Shown here piece after piece: positions 1-13,290 of a DNA stretch of 64,000 bases. Under the pieces are notes generated by a model, which ran no database searches, had not been told where the DNA came from, and saw only the letters and a list, made by a program, of their open reading frames with translations. Origin of the DNA: Sialis fuliginosa (Eukaryota > Arthropoda > Insecta > Megaloptera > Sialidae). The position numbers and the translations under genes are program-made. How positions within the stretch are numbered: the stretch's first letter is position 1; every line of letters starts with the position of its first letter. Location of the stretch: assembly GCA_961205875.1 (NCBI GenBank), contig OY540812.1, positions 18,290,001-18,354,000 of the forward strand, read 5' to 3'.

Positions 1-46
1 TTCAAAATGTCCCTTATTCTGCATGTTATAGAGCTCATTTTCTTCG

Positions 47-1345
47 TTTTTTGTTGATCTTTCATTTGAAATCAGTTTCAGACCCGAATATTCAATTTTG
101 GCCGAATGCGGTACCAAAACAATAAGTTTGATTTTTTGTAAAAATAGTCGATTTTGAAATTGCCGCCAAATATTTTGGTTTCAACCAAAATACTTCCGGT
201 ATAGGTCATTTTATACTATTTTTTATGTAGTTTCCAAATATTTATACATTTTTTAATTTGGTCAAAAACTTTTAAACTTGTTTTAAGATGTCTTATTTTC
301 CAAAAAACGCTATATTCACACCATTAAAACTTTTTTCTCTATACTCCAAATTGCACCAAATTTTGGCAAAAGTTTCCTTTATTTATCCTTAAAACAACCC
401 TCAAAAAACATTTTTTCATATTGAGCTCCTAAGTGAGATATAATTTTTATAAAACACCTAATTACTCGTGTATTAAAGTTAAGAATTTACAGGAATTTTC
501 AGTGTTTCTGAAATATCGGGGCACCTGATAATCGAATAAAAAATATACCATTTAAGTCTTTATGAAATTCCCTACAAATCTACATAAGTTTAATTTTTTT
601 AGATTAATTATAAAACGTACAAATAAATAAAAACTTTGTACATCGATTTCGTATTTATTTAATAACAACTTTAAATGTAATGAATAGTGTCTCATAACTT
701 CGTTGTTTTAATATCTACTGATTTTTAAGACTGGCTCGTTTGCGCTCGCTCGGCTTTTATTTTTTTATAGGTTTTTTAATTAATCTAAAAAAATTAAATT
801 TATGTAAATTTGTAGGGAATTTCATAAAGAATTAAATGGTATATTTTTTATTCGATTATCAGGAGCCCCGATATTTCAGAAACACTGAAAATTCCTGTAA
901 ATTCTTAACTTTAATACACGAGTAATTAGGTGTTTTATAAAAATTATATCTCACTTAGCAGCTCAATATGAAAAAATGTTTTTTGAGGGTTGTTTTAAGG
1001 ATAAATAAAGGAAACTTTTGCCAAAATTTGGTGCAATTTGGAGTATAGAGAAAAAAAATTTAATGGTGTGAATATAGCGTTTTTTGGAAAATAAGACATC
1101 TTAAAACAAGTGTAACTTTAAAAGTTTTTGACCAAATTAAAAAATGTATAACTATTTGGAAACGAAATAAAAAATAGAATAAAATGACCTATACCGGAAG
1201 TATTTTGGTTGAAACCAAAATATTTGGCGGCAATTTCAAAATCGACTATTTTTACAAAAAATCAAACTTAATGTTTTGGTACCGCATTCGGCCAAAATTG
1301 AATATTCGGGTCTGAAACTGATTTCAAATGAAAGATCAACAAAAA
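47..1345. repeat. Long fold-back (inverted-repeat) element, about 1.3 kb
   Basis: A left arm (about 47-611) and right arm (about 768-1345) are near-perfect reverse complements, for example gttgatctttcatttgaa against ttcaaatgaaagatcaac. They flank a 156-bp spacer containing gcgctcgctcggct. There is no transposase frame. Similarity stops before about 47, so the outer boundary is probably inside the window. A transcript through it would form a hairpin of more than 560 bp. Confidence 0.85.
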
Positions 1346-1639
1346 TCTATCGAAAAAAGTCTAATTTCGCTCGATTTCAAAAGTTTAAAAAATCGTAATT
1401 CGGTCAAAAAAGGGGGCGGAGGGAAAAGATTTTGGGAAACATGTTTTTTTAATATGTACTTTGAGAAAAAAAATTGAGAGCAAAATCGGTGACATACGTG
1501 CGCCCTGTTTTTTAAAAAACTACTGGAAATGCTCATATATATATATACATATATGTATAGGTATTTATAATAAAACTAGGAATTGTAGGAATTGAAACTG
1601 ACGCGACCAAAAAAAAAAAAAAAAAGGTCCTCAGTTGTT
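1346..1639. other. AT-rich flank, no gene
   Basis: Contains a short G-rich run (agggggcggaggg), a TA-dinucleotide stretch and a poly(A) tract near 1610-1625. No coding signal; possibly the remainder of a repeat bordering the fold-back. Confidence 0.4.
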
Positions 1640-1715
1640 ATAAACTGCGGCCCTTAGTGAACCAAATTAAATAAAAATTTTATTATGCGGCCCGGAAGGT
1701 TCAAAAGGTTGGACA
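1640..1715 (+). mobile_element. hAT-like MITE fragment (GCGGCCC / GGTTGGACACC end)
   Basis: Shares gcggccc blocks and the terminal ggttggacacc with the more complete copy at 21986-22138. The opposite end is missing. Confidence 0.5.
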
Positions 1716-1779
1716 CCTATGCTCTAGACTCTAGACAACGATGTTAAAAAACTTTTAAAAATGTTTTTTTCATTTTTTT

Positions 1780-1975
1780 AAATTTTGGAGAAATAAGGAC
1801 GGGCGTCATAGAATGTTTTTTTTCATATCTAGGCATCTTGGGTGTCAAAATGTGGATCTAAATTAGTAGAATATGACCCTTTTTATTTATTTTTTCTAAT
1901 TCAAAAATACATCTATTTGTAAGTGGTTTCAAACAGACCTCGTAATACGTACTTCGGAACCCTTATGGCATACAT
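1780..1975 (+). mobile_element. Truncated GGGTTCCGAAG-family element (3' end)
   Basis: Matches the right-hand part of the copies at 10731-11337 and 46237-47256 (catatctaggcat, tcaattagtagaatatgac-type words, acgtacttcggaaccctta). The left part is absent. Confidence 0.65.
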
Positions 1976-4900
1976 CCGTATTAGTCTTGACCGTTTTTTT
2001 ATTAATGAAGATGATATTTTCATATTCATGAGTTTGATGCTAATTTCAATTACAGATCGATGTTTTTATTTTACTATTGAAATATTAAAGTCAACACATT
2101 TTAATTTCCCTAAGAGATAGATATTATTATTTTTAATTTGAATATATATTATGCGTTAATTTCTCAGAAATTAAAATACGCATAGTTTTCAAAAAAACGA
2201 AAATTTTCCGAAATATTGTATGAAACTTATATATGTTTAAAAAAGTTTAACAACATATGTGTATGTGAAAATCATGAAAATTCATAAAAATAGCGTTTTT
2301 GCGGATAGAGGATCCACTCAGAATTTATTTAAAATAACAAAGAAAATTTCTAAATGGTTATATAACACGAAATAAATTAAAATGTAAAAGATTTCTAAAC
2401 AATGATAATATAATAAAAATCCACAAATAAATACATAAAAGTAATTTTTGCATGTTAAATATGACATGCATATTTATGTTTGGATGCATATACATTTTTC
2501 GAATAACAAATAAATTACTACTGTGATGTATTTGACAATCAGTGCAGTGGTTTCTCTAGAGAATCGTCACAATTTATTTCCCACTTGGCGTCGGCTTTGC
2601 ATTCGCATTATATATTACAAAACCCTTTCCAACAGAGAGAATCATGTCTTATTGCTTGGCAATGAAAACGTACGAATATGCAGCAAGGACGCCAGACAGA
2701 GACGGATTTAGTTTATAGTTTGTGTCTGTTTATGATCGTAATGCATAACACAGCTTTATGTCCAGTATTATAAAGAAATTACTAAAATTTGCAAGCACTT
2801 TGAAACGAGGTATCAAACTTATATGACATTACCATGGCGTAGTTTATGTTGGCATAAACACTATACCTACATTGTGTCCCACGATAGATGTAACAAGAGG
2901 TGTAATGAACAAAACTAATTCAATACAATCATGTAATCATTTAGAATGTATGTAATTTATTATTTTATCGTTCATAGTGCAATAATACCATGAGTCAAAT
3001 TTTACAGGACGGTAAAAAAATTGAATTGAACATTTCTATTAAACTCACATATGGAATTATTCAAACAGGAGCGAAACGGCATTAAGAACGAGTTGGCGCG
3101 TTGGCACGAAATCTCAATTTTGTAATCTTCGTCAAACGGTATTTACCAAGTGACGTTACGCACTATAGCACTATCAAGGTTTTTATAGACATTTTCAAAG
3201 CATTACCTACCTTATTTTCAGATATTAACAAAACGCTAATCTAGTCTTTATAAGGGAAACTTGAAACTATTAGTATATAGTAGTTACGAGAATGACTTAA
3301 TTTAATTATGAATGAAAAGATCAGAAGTAAAATGAATAAATAATAACTAACATTTTGGCGTTTAGTTACAAGTATATGCGTAATGGCGTCCTGCTTATCA
3401 ATTATCAGTAATGAGAATGAGAATAATATTTAAAATATGTAAAATGTTGAACCATTTGCATACAAAAAATTACATGAGCATATTGGAAGTAATTACTACC
3501 TATATACCCTAAAAGTACTTAATAAAAATAAATTACCTGAACATTTATTTTATATAGTATAATGTAAGAACAAATATTTCGTTATTAACCTAAACTGTTT
3601 TTATACAGCATTATTTATACAATCATACTTTTTCAGCTCCAATGCCTACGTACAATTAGTATGACTGCTTTTATCAAAATTTTTAAAATAAAGAAAACTT
3701 TTTTTTCTTATTTTTAACATTTTAAAATTATACTAAAATAACAAAGTAAACACAATACAAAAGAGAATCACATATTCGTTACTCAAAAGTAACAACTAAG
3801 CAGGGTAGTGTAGTACATCAATTACACAAACGTTTATCAATCTCCTCTATTTTTAATTCAAATAACAAATTAATACGTGTTGCGTTTTCCAATTACATCA
3901 CCTGAACAGGTAAATCGTTCGAACAGGATTTTGCGTTTTCAATATTATCGGGGAAAGGGACACCCGAACGTGTTTTAAAATTTGATTGACACGTACAAAT
4001 GCATCGGAGCTGGCTGAATGCTTGGGGGTTCTGCAATGCAACCCCCTTCTCTTCACCCCACCCCCCTCCGTCACATTTTGACCGCTCTGCAATTGATGTT
4101 TCAAACAGCAAACACACTTGGTATAGGTTAGGAGGTTAACAGAACCTATATATACTCTGCTTTTTATGATTATTTTATATTTCTTTTTATGACGTTTTAT
4201 TATATTTGAATGTCAACGCTTAATGCAGATATACGGGTTATGCAAAATATTTGCATTATAAGGATATTTGAATAATAAACGTTCGGTTTGTGTTTAAATA
4301 GGTATTTGCAATTGAATATAAATATAATTGTTTGTTAACTTGTTTCGGTATGTTTTTTTATGTGTGAAACTAACAATAGTGAATATAGAAATGCATATAT
4401 AAGCACTCAATATCTAGGTCAATGATTTTTAATACACTTCAATTGAGATCCCTTCTTTGACTTGTAAGTTCAAAAAATTTTAATTTACTTCTCTCTCTTT
4501 GAACGCTAATGTAAGGTGCAAAAAAAGGATATTTTAATTTCTATTGAATGTTTCTGAAAAGTTGATGGTAACAGAAATAAAATTTTCACGCTGTTACTTT
4601 GTTCCATTTATAACAGAAACCATAAAAGAATGACTAAAGCGAAACATTTTGTAGTTGAAACTGTAGTCGCGTCAGTAGAGATTTGTTTGTTTCCTATTTA
4701 TGCATAAACACTACAAATAAACTTGTTGTTCCAGTGAATACAGTTTGTTCGCATAACAATACGAAACCGTGACAACCAGAAACTTTAATGTTTCTATATA
4801 TGTATGTATACCTACTAGTCGACATGAACTCTTTTAATTTGGAAATAAAGAGCAACATTCATCAATAATCGTTAACAGAAAATGTTTTATTGTTTCTTCG

Positions 4901-6489
4901 TTGGATTTTCAACTTTAAGTTTTTTCTTTTAACTTCATTATTATTTTACCATTATTTTTATTTAATAAACATAAAGTTCAGAAGTCTTAAACAATTAACT
5001 AATCTACAAAATTATGCAACTGTAAATATAAAGGAAATTTTCTGTAATTATCTATCTATATTCGCTTCTAACAAGAGAACCACTGAACCAAGAAAGTTTA
5101 GAACTATGGATGGATAAAAATACGTTTTCAATAAAATACGTTTTTAATTTTATTAAAACATTTAAAAAATATTGTTTTGAAAATTGTCAACCTAGAAATT
5201 CAACATACCTACGTAATTCTAATTTTTTATTTCATAACGGATACAAAATTTGACAAAATATCTAACCCTTGAACAACGCCAGGCAGCTTAGCTATAGCGA
5301 ATTAATTAATAGGCCTTCACATGATACGAAATTAGACTAAATTCAGGTAAATCTCGGATTTATGTATAACTGAAAATTTCATCAAGGTCTTGTCTCGTGA
5401 AAGTTTAAACAATGTCTCGGTTCTGTCTCGTAAACGAACGAGTAAAACCATTCGACAAATCAAATAGTCAATAAAATCGATGTTTTTATAAACAAACTTA
5501 TTGAAAATTAAATTAAATTAAAGGTTTTACTGGCTAATTACGTCAAGGAATTGACAACCCTTCATATGTCGCCTATGTTTAAAAACATTAAGTAAATGGT
5601 ATTTTTCTTTTATAGTTATTTTGTAAGCAATTAAATTTCCATACCAATACACAAACGATATATTATTATTTGTCTATATACGGCACTTTCAATTGTCATT
5701 AACTATGCAGCGATCTCCAGAGATTGCAATTGTCTTAAGTCTTATGGGTATGCTTAACTCATTATTTCCCATTCATGGAATGCATATATTTTTAATATAT
5801 AGAGGTGTATGTATACTGTATACCATATACATTTAAATTCAATAAATTCCAACGAAGATATTCAAGAAGAATTTAGTTACCTATGTAATAAATTAATCAA
5901 AGTTCTTTGTTAATCTAAAAAAAGAGGGGAGATATTTTTAATAAAATTTCACGCTTAACCAGTTTTTTGTGATTTAAAAAATATTATACTGTCTGATATT
6001 TCACATATTTATCGAAATATGAAACTATGATCATTTAAACAGATGGTCCAATCAATGAAACAAATATTTATATAGTCATACCCTGAGTTACGGCTCTTTG
6101 ACTTACGTGATTGTCTTTTGTATATTTGTGTATTCTCGATGACAATATTAGAATCAAGCATTTCTAAAACTAATTTAAAAATATATTGTTACTTTTTAAA
6201 ATTTGCGTATTGTTTTGTATTACTTTAGCTAATGTATGTGGAACTAGTGATACCTACCAACCACAGAAACGTATGAACAAATGTTTTCAAAAAATTTTAA
6301 ATGTTCACAGGTGAGTAAAAGCATTTCACCTTTACATCACTACATACATATATTGTTCAGTTACGGAATTGCCGCGCTAGCTTTGAGTTAATTAACATAT
6401 GAAATAACAGTGATTTGACTTAACGGATATTTTTAAATATTGGTATATGTCTGGAACTAAAGGTGACGTAACTTTCGGTAATGATTGTA
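1976..6489. other. AT-rich intergenic DNA without a supported gene
   Basis: The open frames here are short and lack recognisable motifs. A C-rich pocket sits at about 4035-4075, and a fragment with repeated gtctcg words (about 5385-5450) resembles the MITE at 41112-41644. A MITE fragment lies at 2757-2860 (separate entry). Confidence 0.5.
2757..2860 (+). mobile_element. Fragment of the TGTCCGGTATTATAAAG-type MITE family
   Basis: tgtccagtattataaag followed by atcaaacttatatgacat parallels the left half of the element at 58379-58710. No matching right end was identified. Confidence 0.45.
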
Positions 6490-6925
6490 TAATAGTTTAA
6501 AAACACCTGTCAAAATAATTTTTAATTAGTTATCAAAGTGCCCGATGATCATATTTATTAAAAAATAACAAAAATTTAGGGCATTATATCTCGGTAACGG
6601 AGAAAGGTATTTAAATGTGCAATTCTTTGTATTAAAGAACAATCTAATGACTTTAAAATGATACATAACAGTCCAAGATTTACTGCAGTGAATTAAGCGT
6701 TATTTTTAAAAACGATTAACACTGTAGTAAATCTTTAACACATCATTTACATATCATTTTAAAGCCACTGGATTTCTATTTAACTTTTTAAATATCATTC
6801 TTCGTTGCCGAGTTATAATACCCTAAAAATGTTTATTTATTTATTTTTTATAAAGATTATTGTTGGGGTACCTGAAGATGATAGCCAATTATAAATTCAT
6901 TTGGCAGGTGTTTTTAGACTGTGAA
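6490..6925. mobile_element. Palindromic MITE, about 430 bp
   Basis: Arms pair across almost the whole length: aaaaacacctgtcaaa against the reverse complement of ggcaggtgtttttag, atatctcggtaacgga against cgttgccgagttataat, and two inner copies of a gtaaatctt word. A fragment starting attatcaaagtgccc recurs at about 47500. Confidence 0.7.
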
Positions 6926-7148
6926 TAGGCAAATACTGCGCATACAGTTGTTAAAAGATTCGGAGACAAAAAATAGATTTTCGCTCTACCCAAGTGTTAA
7001 AGTAGGTATAGGAATTCACAATTAAAAAATTCAAAATATAAATTTATCTACGTGAAATTTTAAAAATAATACTATAGTTACAACTGCATTCGGGTGAGGC
7101 CATTATATTATATTATTATATATAATGTGTTTAACGTACTTACATTAT

Positions 7149-7172
7149 GTATGTGTGTGTGTGTGTGTGTTT
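7149..7172. repeat. (GT)n microsatellite
   Basis: Uninterrupted GT/TG dinucleotide run. The 63-aa frame across it owes its VCVCV stretch to this repeat and is not a gene. Confidence 0.9.
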
Positions 7173-7426
7173 GTATGTTTGTGGCTACATCATACGATGC
7201 ATTATAATTCAAATATTTTACATATAAATGTGAATGTCACCCTAGTGCTCTGTACACAACCCTTTCATATGATGTCAACATGTACACAGGTTTTTTTCAT
7301 CTTTTCTTCCCCTTAAAGATATATATATGTACATCTAAGATGCTGCAGATGAAATCATATGCTAAATTTATAATTTTTAGTTTCCATATTGTCTGCTATT
7401 TTTTATGTTTTTTTTCTTTCTTATGC

Positions 7427-7545
7427 CGTGTTTAGACCGAAAAATACAAAACAGCGACATCGTGTCTTTTTGACAAAAGTGCAACAAACCCTATACATTT
7501 TTAAATACGAATTGTTTTAAAACAACGTGTCGCAAAATTTTACGG
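7427..7545 (+). mobile_element. Partial PIF/Harbinger-like MITE
   Basis: Starts tgccgtgtttagaccgaaaa after TTA and keeps acaaaacagcgacatcgtgt and cttttgacaaaagtgca. It is collinear with the complete copy at 46000-46142 but has no clear right terminus. Confidence 0.55.
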
Positions 7546-7971
7546 CGGCCATCTTTTCTTAAATATCACAATAGTCATTTCCATGCATATTATCCCAGAG
7601 ACGTCAGTTAAAATTTATAAAATGCTTTAAATTACAATTGATTTCTATATGTATGATAGTTCCAATTAGGCATTTATCTGTTAATAAATTTTCACTGAAA
7701 TACTTTTAGACAATATAAAACATTTATTATTAATTAATTTAATAATTCAAAAGAATTGATATTTATTTTAAAACGTGAATGATACACCAATAACTCGTGG
7801 AGCGATATGGTAACAACGCTAAGTAATGTGTTATTTGTCCTTTATCTAAGATACGGACATACATATGAATAAAATAATTACATATAGTATGTAGAAGTAA
7901 GTGTTGTTAAGCCATTGTTTTTCGAATTCGAGATTTTATATACCTATTTTGACCTGTAAATTAATTTATCC

Positions 7972-8070
7972 CAAACAGTCCTCGTAGTACGTACTTTATA
8001 TTGGAACCCTTATGGCATACACTCGTGTATGTCTTGACCAATATTTTTTTTTAAATATAATCAGGCGCAC
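7972..8070 (+). mobile_element. End fragment of the GGGTTCCGAAG family
   Basis: Carries cctcgtagtacgtactt and ggaacccttatggcatacac followed by tcgtgtatgtcttgacca, the same junction seen inverted at 8855-8895. The outer 'ggcatacac..gtgtatgtcttg' segment therefore seems to belong to the family too. Confidence 0.6.
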
Positions 8071-8850
8071 TTACTTACACTGTACCCTCTGTATTGTGTA
8101 TAAGAAACTCCCTTGGCACCAATGACAGTTTTTTTTATTATATCTAACAATATTTTTTTATTAATGTTTATCGCACATTTTTACCTATATTATATTATAA
8201 ATATCATTAGCACGTTATCATACAATAGTTACATCAAAATCTGATAAGTCTTCGATGAATTTATTAATAATATCAATATTCTAAATTGATCTTCTATTGA
8301 TTCTCTTCTACTCCTTAAAGCATTTATTCCATTCCCTATATGTCTATTATGACAAGTCATTATACGAGTATATATCTAGATAATCCACAACAATAACATA
8401 CACATTTAAACTGATTCATCAACCACTACGTATGCCTCAAACGTATCTGATTCATCAAATCGCAATTATTTATACACGTATACCCTTTCAAATGTAATCT
8501 ATTTAATTGTCACTGGACCCGAATGAAACAGTGCCATCTAGCGGAGAGCGTCTGTGTGAAAACGTCCTCAGCAATTAGGTAAATGTGTCTAGAATTCGAA
8601 AGGACACACGCTAATGGAATCGCCTTACACCGACATGTACCTTAAATATATCACATGGCATATTAAATTGTAAACCTTCCAAATCTCGTAAAATATCACA
8701 TATATACATACATACATACATAGCGTCGACTTTACATTTACATACATACTATTTATACGAATATTATCATATTGTTTTCTTAATAAAAGAAAATCATTTT
8801 TTACTATATAGAAATAATATTATAAATAACAAACAAATTTTAAAAAATCA
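8070..8850. other. Intergenic DNA, with a GC-richer pocket at 8510-8640
   Basis: No supported gene. The pocket contains cagtgccatctagcggagag and aaggacacacgctaatgg. A (CATA)n microsatellite occupies 8704-8723. Confidence 0.4.
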
Positions 8851-9695
8851 GCCAAGACATACACGAGTGTATGCCATAAAGGTTCCGAAGTATGTACTAC
8901 GTGGACTGTTTGGAGCCACTTACAGGTTTATTTTTGACTTAAAAAAATAGGTTCAAATTCTTCTAATTGAGATCTACATGAGATCTCACCAAGCCCCTAT
9001 TATTATATTTTTTTCAAATTTTTTGAGCCTGTAGTTGTCGAGCTAAAGATGAAGGGGGACAAAATTAAGTACTGCTTAAAATAAGAGAAAAAATAAATAA
9101 AAAATAGGCTCAAATTCTATAGATTGAGATCTACATTACAAAAAATCCTATGACATCCCTTTCTATTTCTCCAAAATTTGAAATGATATTGTTGACTTTA
9201 GTATTTGTCGTTTGTGTATTACCAAAGCCTTATTACCATTTTTTTAAATTTTTTGAGCTAGTAGTTACCGAGCTAGAGAGGAGGACAAAATAAATTACTG
9301 CTTGGAGCTTCTTGCATCATGTTTGAATTAGAAACAAAACAGAGTCAAATTTGAGTACGTTTTAACACCCCACAAGCTCTGGTAGAATTTTTTTATTTGC
9401 TTTCTAGCCCCCTGCCGGCGTCATTTTTGAGAAAGAGGGACAAATTCCATTGGTTTTTTATACATTTTGACATGACACATGCCTTGGTATAAAAAAATAT
9501 TTGAGTAGCTTTAGCTCACCCTCCCTGAAAATATAATGTTTTTAAATTAACATTTTTGTCTAGAGAGCATCACTTTACATGTTCTGTAAAAATTTCAAGT
9601 TTCTAGCTTATATAGTTTACGAGATATTTTCTTTAACTGAAAAGGACAGACGGACAAACGACAAAGTTAGATTAAAGGGTTTCTTCGGAGCCCTA
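8851..9695 (-). mobile_element. GGGTTCCGAAG-family DNA element, inverted copy
   Basis: In reverse orientation it begins agggctccgaagaaacccttt and ends with acgtagtacatacttcggaa. Internal words (ctagtagttaccgagcta, aaatgatattgttgactttagt) match the copies at 10731 and 46237. It has no transposase and is non-autonomous. Confidence 0.75.
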
Positions 9696-10730
9696 AAAAT
9701 ATAGACATGTGTAATAAATGTGTATATAATATTATTATAATTTAATCAACTCTGTTATTTAATATATAGGAAAATGTATTATTGTATTAATAAAGTCTAA
9801 ACTATTTTTTTAATTATATTATTATAGTTACACCTTTATTCCAAAAATTTATTTTTCTATACAAGATTGTGTAAAAATCAATATTTACCAAAGCGATTGG
9901 TGTATTGGTAGTACACATACATATGTATATAAATTATTTTGAGAAGCAATATATTGTAGAATGCGAGGGAGTCAATAGAACTTATGATTTAGAACTGACA
10001 TTAAATTTAACGAAGGTACTACTGTTGTTCACTGAAGTAATTTAATAATGAAATAGTAGTTCACTTTAACATACCACTGATGAAAATCTATGTGTTGACA
10101 ACGTCTGTATGCAAGTATGTGTGTAGGTGGGTGGAGGTGCGGTAAAGGATTGGACGTATCAATCAATTTATATCTACATTGACATGGAAATTATTCGACA
10201 ACGTGTTTAGAAATGCAGCTGTAAAGTAGAAGTAGTAATGTACTAGTAGTAATGGACATTTTAACCTTTGAAATTTATATAAACTAGGGACTTTGCCCCC
10301 GATCAGTGTTCGTCCCAACCTCGGTATTATAATAATTAAAATACGCAACTCTATAATACTATATCTTTTTACGTCGTATCTGTGACAATCAAAAGTCAAC
10401 TCCATGGCATTCAAAAAGGGGAGGGGGAGGGTAGGGATACAGCCTGGAGGCCTGGCGCGGCGAGTCAATAAGCTTTTTTTGTCATCGTCAAAAAGAACTC
10501 TTAAATTTTTTTACAGAGAGGAGTTCGCCGAAAATCATTATCTGTAGCCAAGCACTGTATTTTTTCTATTCTGTTTAATAACAGCAATTTTGTGATAACT
10601 CTGAATAATTAACTATTGTTTATAAAGTGACCAGCAGCATGCGGTGATTAAATTCATAGGGAGACTTTTGACATTACTCACAAAAACTTCACTTCTGTGG
10701 ACTTAGAAGAAATTAGTAAATTCGATTTTT
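9696..10730. other. Intergenic DNA, no supported gene
   Basis: A 101-aa minus-strand frame at 10163-10468 has no recognisable domain. Its codons run through a GC-richer patch (gggagggggaggg, gcctggcgcggcgag), so it is treated as chance. Confidence 0.4.
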
Positions 10731-11337
10731 AGGGTTCCGAAGAAACCCTATTAATCTCACTTTGTCGTCCGTCCTTTTCAGTCAAAGCAAAATATAGAGT
10801 TGAGTGATGAAGGGTTAAAACATATTATATCATAAATGGGACTATATTAGCTATCAACTGAAGTTTTATTTATTGCTCTGCGATTATTAGTTCCAGAGAT
10901 ATAAACTTTCATAATTTACTCCCTAATACTGCCGAGGAAGAAACCAGATCAAATTAACTTGTACAAGATACTGGCACCAGTCATTTTTTTCTAACTTAAA
11001 GATGGCGCCACCAGGGGACTAAAAGCAGTATTTTATTCCCCCCCCCCCCTCCCTAACTCGGTAACTACTAGTTCAAAAATCTGGAAAAAATTTTGTTACG
11101 AGGCTTTGGTGGGACTACCAACGACAAATACTAAAATCAACAATATAATTTTAAATTTTGAAATAATAGGGAGGGGTGTCATAGAATTTTTAATTTTTAA
11201 TTTCATATCTAGGCATGTGGGGTGTCGAAATGTAGATCTCAATTAGTAGAATATGACTCTATTTTTATATTATTATCTAACTCAAAAATACACCTGTGGC
11301 TCCAAATACTCCACGTAGTACGTGCTTCGGAACCCTT
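10731..11337 (+). mobile_element. GGGTTCCGAAG-family DNA element, about 607 bp
   Basis: Begins agggttccgaagaaacccta and ends acgtgcttcggaaccctt, giving short inverted termini. Contains aagatggcgccaccagggga and a long C-run (about 11039-11052). No coding capacity. Confidence 0.75.
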
Positions 11338-12074
11338 ATTGCCCGAATTATTTTTTAATAAATCGGATTTTTATGCAACCTTGAATTTTGTATTATAAAA
11401 TTAATTGCGTGTAACTCATTATACCCCGCAAATATTAGTTTTTATAATTATATATCCCATGTGACGCCAAGTATCATCAATAACCATTTTCATTGAAAAA
11501 TTAAAAAACCATTTATATAAAACTTTATGGGCGTAAAAAACACAGTTAACAAATTGACAATATATTTTCCCAACAGTGTCATTTCGAATATCGATAAAAA
11601 TAAAACTATATATCTATACACTATACACGCGGCATATTTACATTTTTATGGAGATGTTTGGAGAGCTCATTAAACCATGGAGGGGCTACAGCAGCTAATA
11701 TCTGTCGTTAATCCAACTGAGGATTATCTTCGGATAGGTGTGAGCATTTCACTCCACCTTCATTGATATTCATCGTTGATATCTAATTATATTTCTGGTC
11801 GCTTGGGATACCGCGTACTGGATATTGTCGTGATAGTGGGGTGGGGTGATTGTCGGTAGAGGAGGGGGAGCGCATTTGCAATCCATGTCGCAGTCCTGTA
11901 AATAGCTTCCACTCTGGTCCATTGGGCATTGGAATAACATTATAGGAGCTCAACGTGAAAATTACATGTAGATGTTTTTCTTGTACAGGCTGTTTTGAGG
12001 GAGTTCTGTTTAGTATGTATTAGAAAATCACATTTCGAAGAGGTTTTGATATAGAAAGATATTGAAAATCTCTA
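11338..12074. other. Intergenic DNA with a GC-richer segment at 11640-11950
   Basis: No gene recognised. The 11640-11950 segment (catggaggggctacagcagc, ggtagaggagggggagcgc) stands out in composition and could be conserved non-coding or unclassified repeat DNA. Confidence 0.35.
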
Positions 12075-12258
12075 ACAAGGGCAACACTCCAACTTGTTCT
12101 TTCTGATTTTCTTCATATTGAAATATGTTGTAGAGGGGGGTCCCCTGATAACACATATACCCGGTTTTGGGCGTAGATGGGTAATAGTTTAGAAGATATG
12201 ACCCAAAATATTTTTTAATGCTGCATATATACCTAATTGTTTAAACTATAGCCATAAG

Positions 12259-12331
12259 CGTCTGTTGGCCTAGCGGTAATGATAACAGATCGTTAACCGA
12301 TAGGTCCGTGGTTCGATTCCCAGTGTGTGTT
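12259..12331 (+). other. tRNA-like (tRNA-derived) Pol III module, left arm
   Basis: A-box-like TGGCCTAGCGG at 12266-12276 and a perfect B box GGTTCGATTCC at 12310-12320. The central cgttaaccga resembles the tRNA-Asn anticodon region (GTT). The acceptor and TPsiC stems pair poorly, so a functional tRNA is unlikely; a SINE-like or tRNA-derived head fits better. Confidence 0.65.
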
Positions 12332-12613
12332 GTGCTCTTCAATTTTTATTTTTATTTTTAATTACAAACAGTGACTTTTTAAAAATATATTGTTCTTTTG
12401 TAAAATATTTTATGAATTTATTTGTTTTCAATGTTTCTTTAATCAAAATGTACAAATGTACAAAATTTTGTTGGTAAACAATTCAATATTGTAAAAATTG
12501 TAAACGTTTATTTATGAACGGTTGTACACTAGGAACATTTTATAAAAGATTGAAAATTAACACAGTTACTACATTTATACGAGTCTTGATGCTACAGCGG
12601 TGATCTTGATATA

Positions 12614-12721
12614 GATCTTGGGTTTTGGGTGTAAGCTGCGTCTTCTTTTAGAAGATGTGTGACGAAACGTTGGCCGATAACACGGTCAAATCGACGCGGC
12701 ATACACCCAGAATCCAAGATC
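12614..12721. repeat. Nested 108-bp inverted repeat in the fold-back spacer
   Basis: gatcttgggttttgggtgta...gctgcgtc pairs with gacgcggc...atacacccagaatccaagatc around a loop containing gacgaaacgttggccgataa. A related piece (tggattttagggtttaagct) appears at 45591-45640. Confidence 0.65.
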
Positions 12722-13217
12722 CAGTTACTACATTTATATTAATAATTATTTTGATTCATATGAAAAAAAAACATATTTGTCATAATAATGGTCTGGTTGG
12801 CTTTAATTGCGGGTGGTCTAGATGATAGTTGACACAAAGGGGCTGAATAAACCCTTTAGAGCTAACGGTATTTCGATTAAAAATTTATTGTTTATTCTGG
12901 TTATGACTCTATTGTGCCAAGGACGGCGTCAGAGATTTTGTCGCAAGTAGAATTAGGATAATTTCTCCGAAAAAGTGTACACCATTGTTCAAGTAACGTA
13001 TTTAAGGGCAGAATTTATTATTTATTTTTAGTTACTTGAGCATAGATGATATTTTTTTATTTATAATCCCAATATTGAATTGTTTACCAACAAAATTTTG
13101 TACATTTTGATAAAATAAACATTGAAAACAAATAAATTCATAAAAGATTTTACAAAAGAACAATATATTTTAAAAAAGTCACTGTTTGCAATTAAAAATA
13201 AAAATAAAAATTGAAGA

Positions 13218-13290
13218 GCACAACACTGGGAATCGAACCACGGACCTATCAGTTAACGATCTGTTATCATTACCGCTAGGCCAACAGACG
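13218..13290 (-). other. tRNA-like Pol III module, right arm (inverted copy)
   Basis: Mirror copy of the left-arm module, with B box complement at 13229-13239 and A box complement at 13273-13283. The one or two differences from the left copy (for example cagttaacga for ggttaacga) show that the arms have begun to diverge. Confidence 0.65.

Noticed and set aside
7125-7316. 63-aa Cys/Val-rich frame
   Set aside because: Its CVCVCV stretch is translation of a GT microsatellite.
10163-10468. 101-aa minus-strand frame
   Set aside because: Longest frame in its region but with mixed, non-domain-like composition and repeat-rich surroundings.
12259-12331. Functional tRNA-Asn gene
   Set aside because: B box and a GTTAACCGA-like anticodon region are present, but the acceptor and T stems do not pair well and the segment is embedded in a fold-back present in two inverted copies.
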